DNA of 5,062 nt from TMED14 sp964475135 (GCA_964475135.1 CAYYWL010000057.1:1-5062), one strand, 5' to 3'; shown: positions 1-5,062, counted from the first letter of the stretch. A program made the numbers and translations. The notes: generated by a model from the letters alone, not told the origin.

Positions 1-131
1 GTGCGCACGAGGTGTTCGGCGATGGGAAGGCCGTCCACGGGAACCATGGGCTTCGCCAGGTCCGGAAAGGCCGAAGCAAGCCGGGTTCCCTTGCCGCCCG
101 CAAGGACGACTGCCGTGGAAACTCCGGTCAT
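1..131 (-). CDS. Sugar-phosphate nucleotidyltransferase, N-terminal fragment
   Basis: The first 43 codons of a gene that continues past the left edge. The translation holds the nucleotide-binding signature of the RmlA/HddC/GlmU-type nucleotidyltransferase fold: AVVLAGGKGTRL at residues 7-18, then PDLAKPMVPV at 23-32, where the lysine of the KPM-P motif typically contacts the sugar phosphate or triphosphate. Enzymes of this family join NTP and a sugar 1-phosphate to give NDP-sugar and pyrophosphate in the cytoplasm, for LPS, capsule or glycan synthesis. The PDL-KPM spacing is most like HddC-type (D-glycero-alpha-D-manno-heptose 1-phosphate guanylyltransferase) proteins as I remember them, but 43 residues cannot fix the substrate. 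The ATG lies 5 bases after the thioredoxin stop with no Shine-Dalgarno site, so co-transcription and translational coupling with trxA are likely. Family call is firm; the specific enzyme is not. Confidence 0.82.
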   Translation of the reverse strand, partial: MTGVSTAVVLAGGKGTRLASAFPDLAKPMVPVDGLPIAEHLVR

Positions 132-136
132 GTGAT

Positions 137-454
137 TTAGAGCTGAGCTTCGATCTTAGAAGCCAAGACGTTCTTAGGGGCAACGCCTACTTGCTTGTCG
201 ACAACTTGTCCGCCCTTAAATACCATCAGGGTAGGGATGTTGCGGATACCGAACTGCATGGCGAGGTCGCCTTCTGAGTCAACGTTCACTTTGCCTACAA
301 CCGCGCGACCTTCAAAGTCGTCAGCGAGTTCAGATACGATGGGGCCAACCACGCGGCAGGGTCCGCACCACTCGGCCCAGAAGTCTACGAGCACGGGCTT
401 GTCAGAGTTAAGTACAAGTTCTTGGAAGTTAGCGGTGGTCAATTCTAAGGCCAT
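137..454 (-). CDS. trxA: Thioredoxin
   Basis: A complete 105-residue thioredoxin, the usual length for TrxA. It reduces disulfides in cytoplasmic proteins such as ribonucleotide reductase and peroxiredoxins, and is recycled by thioredoxin reductase. Visible hallmarks are the buried Asp24 in VDFWA (23-27), the active site WCGPC at 29-33, NVDSEGDLA around 57-65, the cis-proline loop IPT with Pro74, and FKGGQ (79-83) before the final helix. There is no signal peptide, so it is cytoplasmic. I chose the ATG at 454 over an upstream in-frame TTG at 487 because a perfect TAnnTTTG promoter box (477-484) lies immediately after that TTG, and because MALELTTANF matches a normal thioredoxin N-terminus. 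The nucleotidyltransferase start follows 5 bases after the TAA stop. The two closely spaced putative promoters suggest it can be driven from two sites. Confidence 0.97.
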   Translation of the reverse strand: MALELTTANFQELVLNSDKPVLVDFWAEWCGPCRVVGPIVSELADDFEGRAVVGKVNVDSEGDLAMQFGIRNIPTLMVFKGGQVVDKQVGVAPKNVLASKIEAQL

Positions 455-476
455 GGTGGTTACGATTTTAGTAGTG

Positions 477-484
477 CAAAGATA
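477..484 (-). promoter_or_regulatory. Proximal -7 box of trxA (TATCTTTG)
   Basis: The minus strand reads TATCTTTG, a perfect match to the Bacteroidetes sigma-A -7 consensus TAnnTTTG. It ends 22 bases before the trxA ATG, so the expected leader is only about 15-18 bases. I see no TTG at the usual 17-23 bases upstream, so the -33 half is missing or degenerate. The box also rules out the longer TTG-initiated reading of trxA. Confidence 0.6.
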
Positions 485-535
485 CAAAGCCTTTAAGCCC
501 GTTGTGGAACTTTAGGCACGTTGCACCACGCGATT

Positions 536-568
536 CAAATTTAGTGCCGCGACTGGTGAGGCCTGCAA
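536..568 (-). promoter_or_regulatory. Distal promoter of trxA (TTG-N22-TAAATTTG)
   Basis: On the minus strand a -33 TTG (566-568) is followed after 22 bases by TAAATTTG (536-543), a perfect TAnnTTTG. Both halves are present and the spacing is at the long end of the range known for Flavobacteria and Bacteroides. It would give a leader of about 75 bases on the trxA mRNA. With the box at 477-484 it makes a likely tandem promoter pair. Confidence 0.5.
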
Positions 569-593
569 CCTTGGCAGGTTTTGGCGCATCTTT

Positions 594-597
594 AAGG
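594..597 (+). promoter_or_regulatory. AAGG, possible ribosome site of the Kazal gene
   Basis: AAGG sits 1 base before the first ATG (599) but 7 bases before a second in-frame ATG (605). Only the second distance suits a Shine-Dalgarno contact. This favours starting at 605, although Bacteroidetes generally rely little on such sites, so the choice stays open. Confidence 0.3.
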
Positions 598-598
598 T

Positions 599-817
599 AT
601 GAACATGAAGTTGATTCTTCCCATGGCTGTGAGCCTTTTGGTATTCGGATGTGAAAAGCCTGTAGACCCTGAGTGCAAGGGTGAGCCGAATCCGGCATGC
701 ATTTGCCCAACCGTATATGATCCAGTTTGCGGATGCGACGGAGTCACTTACGGAAACGATTGCCAAGCGCATTGTGCGGGTGTGAAGTCGTGGACTCCAG
801 GCGAGTGCGGCGAATAA
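599..817 (+). CDS. Kazal-type serine protease inhibitor lipoprotein
   Basis: A 72-residue exported protein. Residues 1-17 form a short lipoprotein signal with a lysine, a hydrophobic core and the lipobox VFGC, so Cys18 would be lipidated by Lgt and cut by Lsp. The rest is one Kazal domain with classical spacing: Cys36-x7-Cys44-x10-Cys55-x3-Cys59-x10-Cys70, with YDPVCGCDGVTYGNDC at 40-55. The first Kazal cysteine is Cys34 or Cys26, and the leftover one probably pairs with the extra Cys46 of CGCDG, giving eight cysteines and four possible disulfides. By alignment to ovomucoid inhibitors, the P1 residue (second after Cys36) is Thr38. Such domains block serine proteases by a substrate-like loop; the target here is unknown. 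The residues after Cys18 (EKPVDPE) are partly acidic but do not form the usual Bacteroidetes surface-export signal, so the facing membrane leaflet is uncertain. The start may be 605 rather than 599. I see no convincing TAnnTTTG promoter upstream. Confidence 0.9.
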   Translation: MNMKLILPMAVSLLVFGCEKPVDPECKGEPNPACICPTVYDPVCGCDGVTYGNDCQAHCAGVKSWTPGECGE

Positions 818-831
818 AGTTAGCTTGATTT

Positions 832-860
832 AAATAAAAAAGCCTGCATTGCTGCAGGCT
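832..860 (-). terminator. Intrinsic terminator of the tRNA-Asp gene
   Basis: A perfect 8-bp stem, AGCCTGCA / TGCAGGCT, with a 4-base loop (841-860) is followed on the minus strand by TTTTTT, then ATTTA. It begins 10 bases after the tRNA 3' end. On the plus strand the stem is followed by TCAAAACTT, a poor U-tract, so it should end minus-strand transcription mainly. It may still act as a 3' stem for the Kazal mRNA, whose stop codon is 23 bases before the stem. Confidence 0.88.
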
Positions 861-870
861 TCAAAACTTC

Positions 871-947
871 TGGCGGTGCGGACGGGACTCGAACCCGCGA
901 CCCCCGGCGTGACAGGCCGGTATTCTAACCAACTGAACTACCGCACC
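871..947 (-). tRNA. tRNA-Asp (anticodon GTC)
   Basis: A full 77-base tRNA with encoded CCA (871-873). The acceptor GGTGCGG (941-947) pairs perfectly with CCGCACC (875-881), and the discriminator is G at 874. The anticodon arm has stem CCGGC/GCCGG around loop CTGTCAC, placing GTC at 911-913. The T-arm shows GGGTTCGAGTCCC, and the D-arm contains AGTTGGTTAGA. The sequence closely resembles bacterial tRNA-Asp and reads GAC and GAU codons. G34 would be a queuosine site if the organism makes it. The unit has its own promoter and terminator. Confidence 0.98.
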
Positions 948-957
948 AGAAGGGCTG

Positions 958-987
958 CAAATATACAGCGGTTACGCAGATTTCAAA
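958..987 (-). promoter_or_regulatory. Promoter of tRNA-Asp (TTTG-N18-TATATTTG)
   Basis: On the minus strand TTTG (984-987) is followed after 18 bases by TATATTTG (958-965), a perfect Bacteroidetes promoter with good spacing. The -7 box ends 10 bases before the mature tRNA 5' end, so the precursor leader would be only a few bases. The -33 half lies inside the last codons of the ABC permease gene, whose stop codon is at 972-974. Read-through from the permease could add to tRNA transcription. Confidence 0.8.
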
Positions 988-2162
988 ATTCGTGCGGGCT
1001 TCATTTTGCGAATCCAGATCCATGGAAGGGTTAGGGCAGGAGTAAAGCTCAGAAAAACAAGAAAATACAAGAATAAAAATCGCGAAAAATTCCATGAAAC
1101 GGGTACGTGATCGACATAGTATGTGTCGGGATTGAGGCGCATAAAGCCGGTTATGTCCTGCAACCAAAGCGCTAAAAGCGAAATTCCGATGCCCCAAACG
1201 GCCCCGCGAACCAGCATTGGGGCGAGCATTCCGAGCAACGCCACGGGCGCATGGGACGAAGGCCACCCAAGTGCGCGAAGCAACGCCAAGGCGCGCTGCT
1301 GCTCGAGGGATAGAATGAGCAAGGTTCCGCCCAAGTTCACCGCGCCTACAAGAAGGAGCACCACCGCCAAAATGGCCACATTGGCATCAAACAGGTCGAG
1401 CCACTGGTAGAGCGCGGGAAGGTCGTCGCTGGGCCGGTACACTTCAAGCGTAAACGGGATTTGGTTGCGCAGCGATTCAAATTCCCCTTCGGCAAACCCC
1501 TCGGAACCGTGGTGTACCCACGTCCCCTGTGCACTGTCGGGCCAGCGCTGCAGGGCCCGGATTCCGCCAAGCATTCCCACCGCCGTTTGGGCGTCCCACT
1601 CGGCAAGCCCCGTACGGTACAGACCCGTGACGTTGAGGTAGCGCAGGGTGGGAGCGGCTCCGGCCTCGCGGCTCGCATAAAAGGGCATTTCGTCGCCGAC
1701 GTTCAGGCCAAGGCGGTCACTGAGCTTTTCGCTGAGCAGTACGTCGTAGGGTTCTTGGGGGGCGGAACCTTCGGTAACCAGTGCGTCCCACGAGGGATTC
1801 CAGCGCTGCCAGCCGAGCCATTGAAGCCCCTCCATGCCTTCGGGGCCGGTGGCGACTCCGGCCTTCCACGCCATCTGCATCCATTGAGCGGAATCGAGTT
1901 CAAGGGCTTCAAAGTGCGGCTGGGTTTCGTAGGGTGAGGATTGGTCGAGGTTTCGAATTTGGGCATGGCCGTAGAACAGACCCACCTTTTCGCGAATGGC
2001 CGCCTGGAGTCCGCCCGAAAACGAAGTTGCCAGCGTGAGCGCCGCAAACGTGCTTGCGACGACCGCGGTGGCGATTATCTTGGCCCTGCGCTGCCGGCGG
2101 TTGGATGAACTCCACCTGCGGCCAAGCAGCCACGACGTACGAATGCGCTGGAACGATTCCAT
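972..2162 (-). CDS. FtsX/LolC-E-like ABC transporter permease
   Basis: A 396-residue inner-membrane permease with the MacB/LolE/FtsX layout: transmembrane segment 1 at about 29-50, a large periplasmic domain at about 51-260, then three more segments near 261-286, 305-335 and 359-384. The cytoplasmic loop EQQRALALLRALGW (287-300) is the family's conserved coupling region for the ATPase. In the periplasmic part, VLLSEKLSDRLGLNVGDE (141-158) is the typical MacB-like periplasmic core motif. The tail RKMKPARILKSA also fits the family. Relatives extract lipoproteins for transfer to the outer membrane (LolCDE) or drive envelope remodelling; the substrate here is inferred only. No ATPase gene is in the window, so its partner must be elsewhere. 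I chose the ATG at 2162 because SWLLGRRW follows at the usual distance; a longer reading would run antisense through the NamZ signal-peptide region. Confidence 0.88.
   Translation of the reverse strand: MESFQRIRTSWLLGRRWSSSNRRQRRAKIIATAVVASTFAALTLATSFSGGLQAAIREKVGLFYGHAQIRNLDQSSPYETQPHFEALELDSAQWMQMAWKAGVATGPEGMEGLQWLGWQRWNPSWDALVTEGSAPQEPYDVLLSEKLSDRLGLNVGDEMPFYASREAGAAPTLRYLNVTGLYRTGLAEWDAQTAVGMLGGIRALQRWPDSAQGTWVHHGSEGFAEGEFESLRNQIPFTLEVYRPSDDLPALYQWLDLFDANVAILAVVLLLVGAVNLGGTLLILSLEQQRALALLRALGWPSSHAPVALLGMLAPMLVRGAVWGIGISLLALWLQDITGFMRLNPDTYYVDHVPVSWNFSRFLFLYFLVFLSFTPALTLPWIWIRKMKPARILKSA
2054..2083 (+). promoter_or_regulatory. Candidate namZ promoter (TTG-N19-TATCTTGG)
   Basis: On the plus strand TTG (2054-2056) is followed after 19 bases by TATCTTGG (2076-2083), one mismatch from TAnnTTTG and with ideal spacing. 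It lies inside the permease coding region and would give a leader of about 50 bases before the NamZ ATG. No closer match is visible. Confidence 0.35.
2143..2162. other. Head-to-head overlap of permease and NamZ coding starts
   Basis: The permease ATG (complement of 2160-2162) and the NamZ ATG (2143-2145) face each other, so the first 20 coding bases of each gene are shared on opposite strands. Each gene's promoter must lie within or against the other gene. The two start choices are independently supported: the NamZ one by its signal peptide, the permease one by its family N-terminus. Confidence 0.7.
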
Positions 2163-3432
2163 AAGAACCAAAGGTACGGGCCTCGCGGTGGCCCTGCTAG
2201 TGCTCGCTGGGGCCATGCACGCCCAGCAACTCACCTATGGGGCCGAGCGTGAACGCGCCTACATTCCCGACCTCAAAGGCAAGCGGGTGGCACTAGTGGC
2301 CCACGCGGCATCGATCGCCGACGGCGAACACACGGTCGACCGCTTTTTGCGGCGCGGAGTGGATTTACGATTTGTATTTACTCCCGAACATGGGTTTCGC
2401 GGAACCGCTTCCGCCGGAGAAAAGGTTGATGCCACACGGGATTCCGCCACCGGACTCAAGCTGGTTTCGCTCTACGGCAGCCACCGAAAGCCTACCGCCG
2501 AAGATTTGGACAGCATTGACGTGGTGGTCTACGACCTGCAAGATCTGAGCATTCGGTTTTATACCTACGTGTCCACGTTGGCCTACGTCATGGAAGCCTG
2601 TGCCGAGCACGGCAAGACTTTGGTTGTACTCGACCGTCCCACCCCGTTTGCCGCCGTGGTTGACGGGCCTATTCTCGACACGGCGCAGCACCGCAGTTTT
2701 GTGGGGCTGCATCCGGTTCCCGTGCTGTACGGCTTGACTTCGGGCGAATACGCACAGATGGCCAAAGGTGAGGGCTGGATCAAGGGCTCGGATTCGTTGG
2801 ATTTGCGTGTCGTGGCTATGGGCAACTACCACCGCGAACGCCGATATCCGTTGGCGCCCCCGTCGCCCAATTTGGCGACTCCGCATGCGATTGATTGGTA
2901 CCCCTCGCTCTGCTTTTTTGAGGCAACAGATGTTTCGGTCGGGCGCGGAACCGCACATCCCTTTGAAGCCTACGGCGCCCCGTGGTGGGGCGATTCCACG
3001 TTTGGATTTGTGCCCCAGTCTCGGGTGGGGGCAAGTAAGCCGCCGCACGAGGGTGACACGTGCTACGGCGTGGACTTGCGCACGGTTGCGGGTCCGCAAG
3101 GCATTGATTGGCGACCGCTTTGGGAGGCTGCTCGCCGCTACGACTCGCTTACGCTTGCCGACAGCCTCAGCGTACACAAGCCGTTCTACCGGAGCTTTTT
3201 GCACCGTTTGGCAGGCACATCCACGTTGGGCCAAGCCCTCGACGAGGGGTGGAGCCCGGATCAGTTCCGCACCTGGTACCAGCAAGATTTAATGCGCTTC
3301 CAGTTCGCGCGCATGCGCTACCTGCTGTACGAAGAGCGAGCCGTAACACGCGACGTACCGGTGGACGAAGTAGAGCCCGCGTCGAAGTCAGCTTCTCCGC
3401 GACGCACCAAGCGGATCAAAAGTCGACGATGA
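2143..3432 (+). CDS. namZ: Exported exo-beta-N-acetylmuramidase, NamZ family (DUF1343)
   Basis: A 429-residue protein of the DUF1343/NamZ family (CAZy GH171). Characterised members remove terminal MurNAc from the non-reducing end of peptidoglycan fragments, as part of cell-wall recycling or scavenging. Family motifs in order are PEHGFRG (81-87, whose Glu is a candidate catalytic residue), AGEKVD (91-96), SLYGSHRKPT (109-118), YDLQDLSIRFYTYVSTL (130-146), LDRPTP (163-168), VDGPILD (173-179), SFVGLHPVPVLYGLTSGE (185-202), PPSPNLATP (239-247), SVGRGTAHPFE (265-275) and GAPW (278-281). The ATG at 2143 gives a basic n-region, a hydrophobic core (about 11-24) and cleavage after AGA (24) or AMHA (27); with no lipobox, a soluble periplasmic protein is expected. 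The frame is open upstream to 1996, but that part lies antisense to the permease and would bury the signal peptide. The last 16 residues are half Lys/Arg, which is unusual. The 3' end overlaps the TonB receptor by 17 bases. Confidence 0.93.
   Translation: MRWNDSIRTKGTGLAVALLVLAGAMHAQQLTYGAERERAYIPDLKGKRVALVAHAASIADGEHTVDRFLRRGVDLRFVFTPEHGFRGTASAGEKVDATRDSATGLKLVSLYGSHRKPTAEDLDSIDVVVYDLQDLSIRFYTYVSTLAYVMEACAEHGKTLVVLDRPTPFAAVVDGPILDTAQHRSFVGLHPVPVLYGLTSGEYAQMAKGEGWIKGSDSLDLRVVAMGNYHRERRYPLAPPSPNLATPHAIDWYPSLCFFEATDVSVGRGTAHPFEAYGAPWWGDSTFGFVPQSRVGASKPPHEGDTCYGVDLRTVAGPQGIDWRPLWEAARRYDSLTLADSLSVHKPFYRSFLHRLAGTSTLGQALDEGWSPDQFRTWYQQDLMRFQFARMRYLLYEERAVTRDVPVDEVEPASKSASPRRTKRIKSRR
2169..2176 (-). 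promoter_or_regulatory. -7 box of the permease (TACCTTTG)
   Basis: The minus strand reads TACCTTTG, a perfect TAnnTTTG, ending only 6 bases before the permease ATG. Transcription would begin at or within a base or two of the ATG, giving a leaderless mRNA. I find no TTG at 17-23 bases upstream, which weakens the call. The box lies inside the NamZ signal-peptide codons. Confidence 0.42.
3416..3432. other. Tail-to-tail overlap of namZ and the TonB receptor gene
   Basis: The NamZ stop TGA is at 3430-3432 and the receptor stop TGA is the complement of 3416-3418, so 17 bases code on both strands. The shared bases specify the end of the NamZ basic tail and the receptor's terminal VDF. There is no room for, and no sign of, an ordinary terminator between the genes, so their transcripts should overlap at the 3' ends. 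Confidence 0.85.
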
Positions 3433-5062
3433 TTCCGATGCCCGGCTGAACGATGCCTTGGGTGTTGTCCAAGAACTTCGTGAGGTACTGGGTCGGGTTG
3501 TTCGGATCAACAATCGGGTTGCCGTCGGCGTCCCGCACCACATCGATGAACGCAGGACCTTCGAGCTTGTAGGCCAATGCGTTTTGCACGTCCATGTAGA
3601 GGTCGAGGTTCCACTTTTTAAAGAACCATTTTTTGTCTACGCGAATGTTGAGGCGGTCGAATTCGCCAAATCGTTCGGAATTCAGACGGCTGAAGTCGGG
3701 TAGGCCGCGGCCAAAGACGTTCCAGTTTTGGATGTTGGCACTGCGCTCGAGGTCGAATGGGGTGTAGGGGGCTCCGCCGAGGTGCTGGTACTGGCCGCCA
3801 AATTCCCAGTTGTTGCCAAACTTTTTGCCAAACGTAAACGTGGCGATCATGCGGTTGTCCCACGACGAGGGTACATAATCCCCAAAGAAGTCGGCGAACT
3901 CGCTGCGCACGAGGGTGATGGCGGCGATTCCGAACCAACCCTTAAACAGCTTTTGCTGGTAGGTCAACTCGGCTCCGTAGGCGCGGCCTGTGCTGGTTGG
4001 TGTTGCGAGTTGGTTCCCGATGACCCCAAAGTCACCGCCCAACGTGGCGAGCGAAATGCTGTCGCGAAGCAGGAGCGGGTAGTACTGGTAGGCCTTGTAG
4101 AAGCCTTCAACGCTGGCTTTGGCGTTCCAGGGAAGGAACTTGGTGCTGCCTAGTACGTAGTGGTCGGCTTGAATGAAGCGAAGCGACTGGTTGTCGCCGT
4201 CCGCACCGACGTAGCCGAGTGCGGTGAACGGCGGAAGCTGAAAGTAGCGGCCCACGTTGGCGTCCACGGTCCAATCCGCATTAATGTTGTAGCTGAGCGC
4301 CACGCGCGGCGAAAGCTGGTCTAGCGGGTTGCGGGTGCTTTCGTTGAAGTTAAGCACGTCGGTACGCAGGCCAAGGGACAGCTTCATGCGGCCTTCGGCA
4401 AAGGTTCCGACAGCGTTGGCAAAGAGCGAACCACGGTAGTACACGTCTTCGGTATCGTAGTCAAGGACAAATCCGCCCGGGAAGCGCTTGTCAAACGTCG
4501 AAGTGTTGTACTTCAGCTGCTCGGCGCCAAATCCGACGAGGCCTTCCCAGTTCTTGGCCTTCCAGGGCTGCTCCACGCGGAGCTTGTTGGCAATTTCTTG
4601 GCTACCGTAGTTCAGGAGCAGGTCGGCGCTGCGGTCGTTGTTGAAGTACTTTTCGGATTCGTTGTTGAGCATAAACCGGCTCAGCACTACGTTGGTGGCC
4701 CCGAAGCGTCCAAAGTGTGTGTACTTGGCTCCGATGGAATAGTTCCACTGGTTGTAGGACGGCAGGTAGTTCAAAATGTAGCGCTGGTCCTCGGTTTCGT
4801 TGCGCTCGAGGTTGAGCTCGCTCACGTCGTAGGCACCCAAACTCAAGAAGGTGATCTGGTTTTTGCGGTTGAATTTGTGCTTGACCTTGATTTGGTAGTC
4901 GTTGTACGTGGGTAAAAACGGAAGCCCAATCACCCCAAATAAGTACTGCAGGTAGCTGCGTCGCACGCTGGCGAGGTAGGTGGTTTTTTTTGACAGCGGA
5001 CCGTCTAGGGTAAGGCCAACTTCAGAGGCTCCCACTTGAAAGATTCCGTTGACTTTTTCTTC
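3416..5062 (-). CDS. TonB-dependent outer-membrane receptor, C-terminal part
   Basis: The last 548 codons of a gene entering from the right edge; the frame is open through position 5062 with no stop. The first residues, VNGIFQVGASEVGLTLDGPL, then SKKTTYLASVRRSYLQYLF, match the end of the plug domain and start of the barrel in Bacteroidetes TonB-dependent receptors. The rest alternates aromatic, polar and hydrophobic residues like beta-strands, for example LSPRVALSYNINADWTVDANVGRYFQLPP. It ends in GIGIIVDF, whose terminal Phe is the usual signal for insertion by BAM. Such receptors import scarce ligands using TonB-ExbBD energy. The missing N-terminus should hold the signal peptide, usually a carboxypeptidase-regulatory-like domain, and most of the plug. 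I cannot name the ligand, and no SusD-like partner gene is visible. It does not look frameshifted. An A8 run on the coding strand lies at 4984-4991. Confidence 0.93.
   Translation of the reverse strand, partial: EEKVNGIFQVGASEVGLTLDGPLSKKTTYLASVRRSYLQYLFGVIGLPFLPTYNDYQIKVKHKFNRKNQITFLSLGAYDVSELNLERNETEDQRYILNYLPSYNQWNYSIGAKYTHFGRFGATNVVLSRFMLNNESEKYFNNDRSADLLLNYGSQEIANKLRVEQPWKAKNWEGLVGFGAEQLKYNTSTFDKRFPGGFVLDYDTEDVYYRGSLFANAVGTFAEGRMKLSLGLRTDVLNFNESTRNPLDQLSPRVALSYNINADWTVDANVGRYFQLPPFTALGYVGADGDNQSLRFIQADHYVLGSTKFLPWNAKASVEGFYKAYQYYPLLLRDSISLATLGGDFGVIGNQLATPTSTGRAYGAELTYQQKLFKGWFGIAAITLVRSEFADFFGDYVPSSWDNRMIATFTFGKKFGNNWEFGGQYQHLGGAPYTPFDLERSANIQNWNVFGRGLPDFSRLNSERFGEFDRLNIRVDKKWFFKKWNLDLYMDVQNALAYKLEGPAFIDVVRDADGNPIVDPNNPTQYLTKFLDNTQGIVQPGIGIIVDF

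Noticed and set aside
455..487. Upstream in-frame TTG start extending thioredoxin by 11 residues
   Set aside because: The extension contains the perfect promoter box TATCTTTG (477-484), and the added residues do not resemble thioredoxin.
841..860. Terminator stem as an intrinsic terminator of the Kazal gene
   Set aside because: On the plus strand it is not followed by a U-tract, whereas the minus strand has a run of six T residues. It is assigned to the tRNA.
849..1034. Plus-strand open frame of 61 codons across the tRNA
   Set aside because: It runs through the terminator stem and the complement of tRNA-Asp, so coding is very unlikely.
1461..1937. A 158-codon plus-strand open frame within the permease
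   Set aside because: It is antisense to the permease periplasmic domain, has no recognisable motif and reflects GC-rich third positions.
1996..2142. Open frame extending NamZ by 49 residues upstream
   Set aside because: It is antisense to the permease first transmembrane segment, and the extension would place the clear signal peptide internally. The open frame is a by-product of GC-rich codons.
2163..2234. Longer permease start at 2234 adding 24 residues
   Set aside because: The added part is antisense to the NamZ signal peptide, has no family resemblance and would lie upstream of the best -7 box.
2365..3285. A 306-codon open frame on the minus strand within namZ
   Set aside because: The plus strand carries all the NamZ family motifs over this stretch; the antisense translation is rich in Arg, Val and Pro with no recognisable domain.
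3728..4153. A 141-codon plus-strand open frame within the TonB receptor
   Set aside because: It is a shadow of the receptor barrel; its Val/Ala/Gly-rich translation resembles no family.
1..5062. Search by eye for CRISPR arrays, insertion sequences, long direct repeats, riboswitches and defence genes
   Set aside because: No regularly spaced repeats, transposase motifs, terminal inverted repeats or recognisable riboswitch cores were seen. Almost all of the window is taken up by recognisable genes.

Overview
The window looks like a fairly GC-rich member of the Bacteroidetes (Bacteroidota), probably near Flavobacteriales. The evidence is several close matches to the phylum's promoter consensus (TTG, about 17-23 bases, TAnnTTTG), little sign of Shine-Dalgarno sites, a Bacteroidetes-style TonB-dependent receptor, and a LolE/FtsX-like permease next to a DUF1343/NamZ-type hydrolase. 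The lineage is inferred from these traits, not from a marker gene.

Layout. At the left edge, on the minus strand, thioredoxin (137-454) is followed after 5 bases by the first 43 codons of a sugar-phosphate nucleotidyltransferase that runs off the window (1-131), probably as one transcript. Two TAnnTTTG boxes precede trxA. Divergent from it is a small Kazal-type protease-inhibitor lipoprotein (599-817, plus). A strong minus-strand terminator (832-860) then closes a tRNA-Asp(GTC) gene (871-947, minus), whose promoter reaches into the 3' end of the next gene. That gene is an FtsX/LolC-E-like ABC permease (972-2162, minus). Its 5' end overlaps by 20 bases the start of a divergent, exported NamZ-family exo-N-acetylmuramidase (2143-3432, plus). 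The NamZ gene overlaps by 17 bases, tail to tail, the end of a TonB-dependent receptor (3416 to beyond 5062, minus), which lacks its N-terminal part here. No stretch over 300 bases is without a gene; the longest gap is the trxA/Kazal spacer (455-598).

How the genes fit together. The right-hand three encode cell-envelope functions: lipoprotein or envelope transport, peptidoglycan-fragment hydrolysis and outer-membrane uptake. Their head-to-head and tail-to-tail arrangement means they are not a simple operon. I see no defence system, mobile element, CRISPR array or clearly new system. The most noteworthy points are the interlocked divergent and convergent gene overlaps, a possibly leaderless permease mRNA, the compact tRNA unit with its promoter inside a neighbouring gene, and the small cysteine-rich Kazal lipoprotein.
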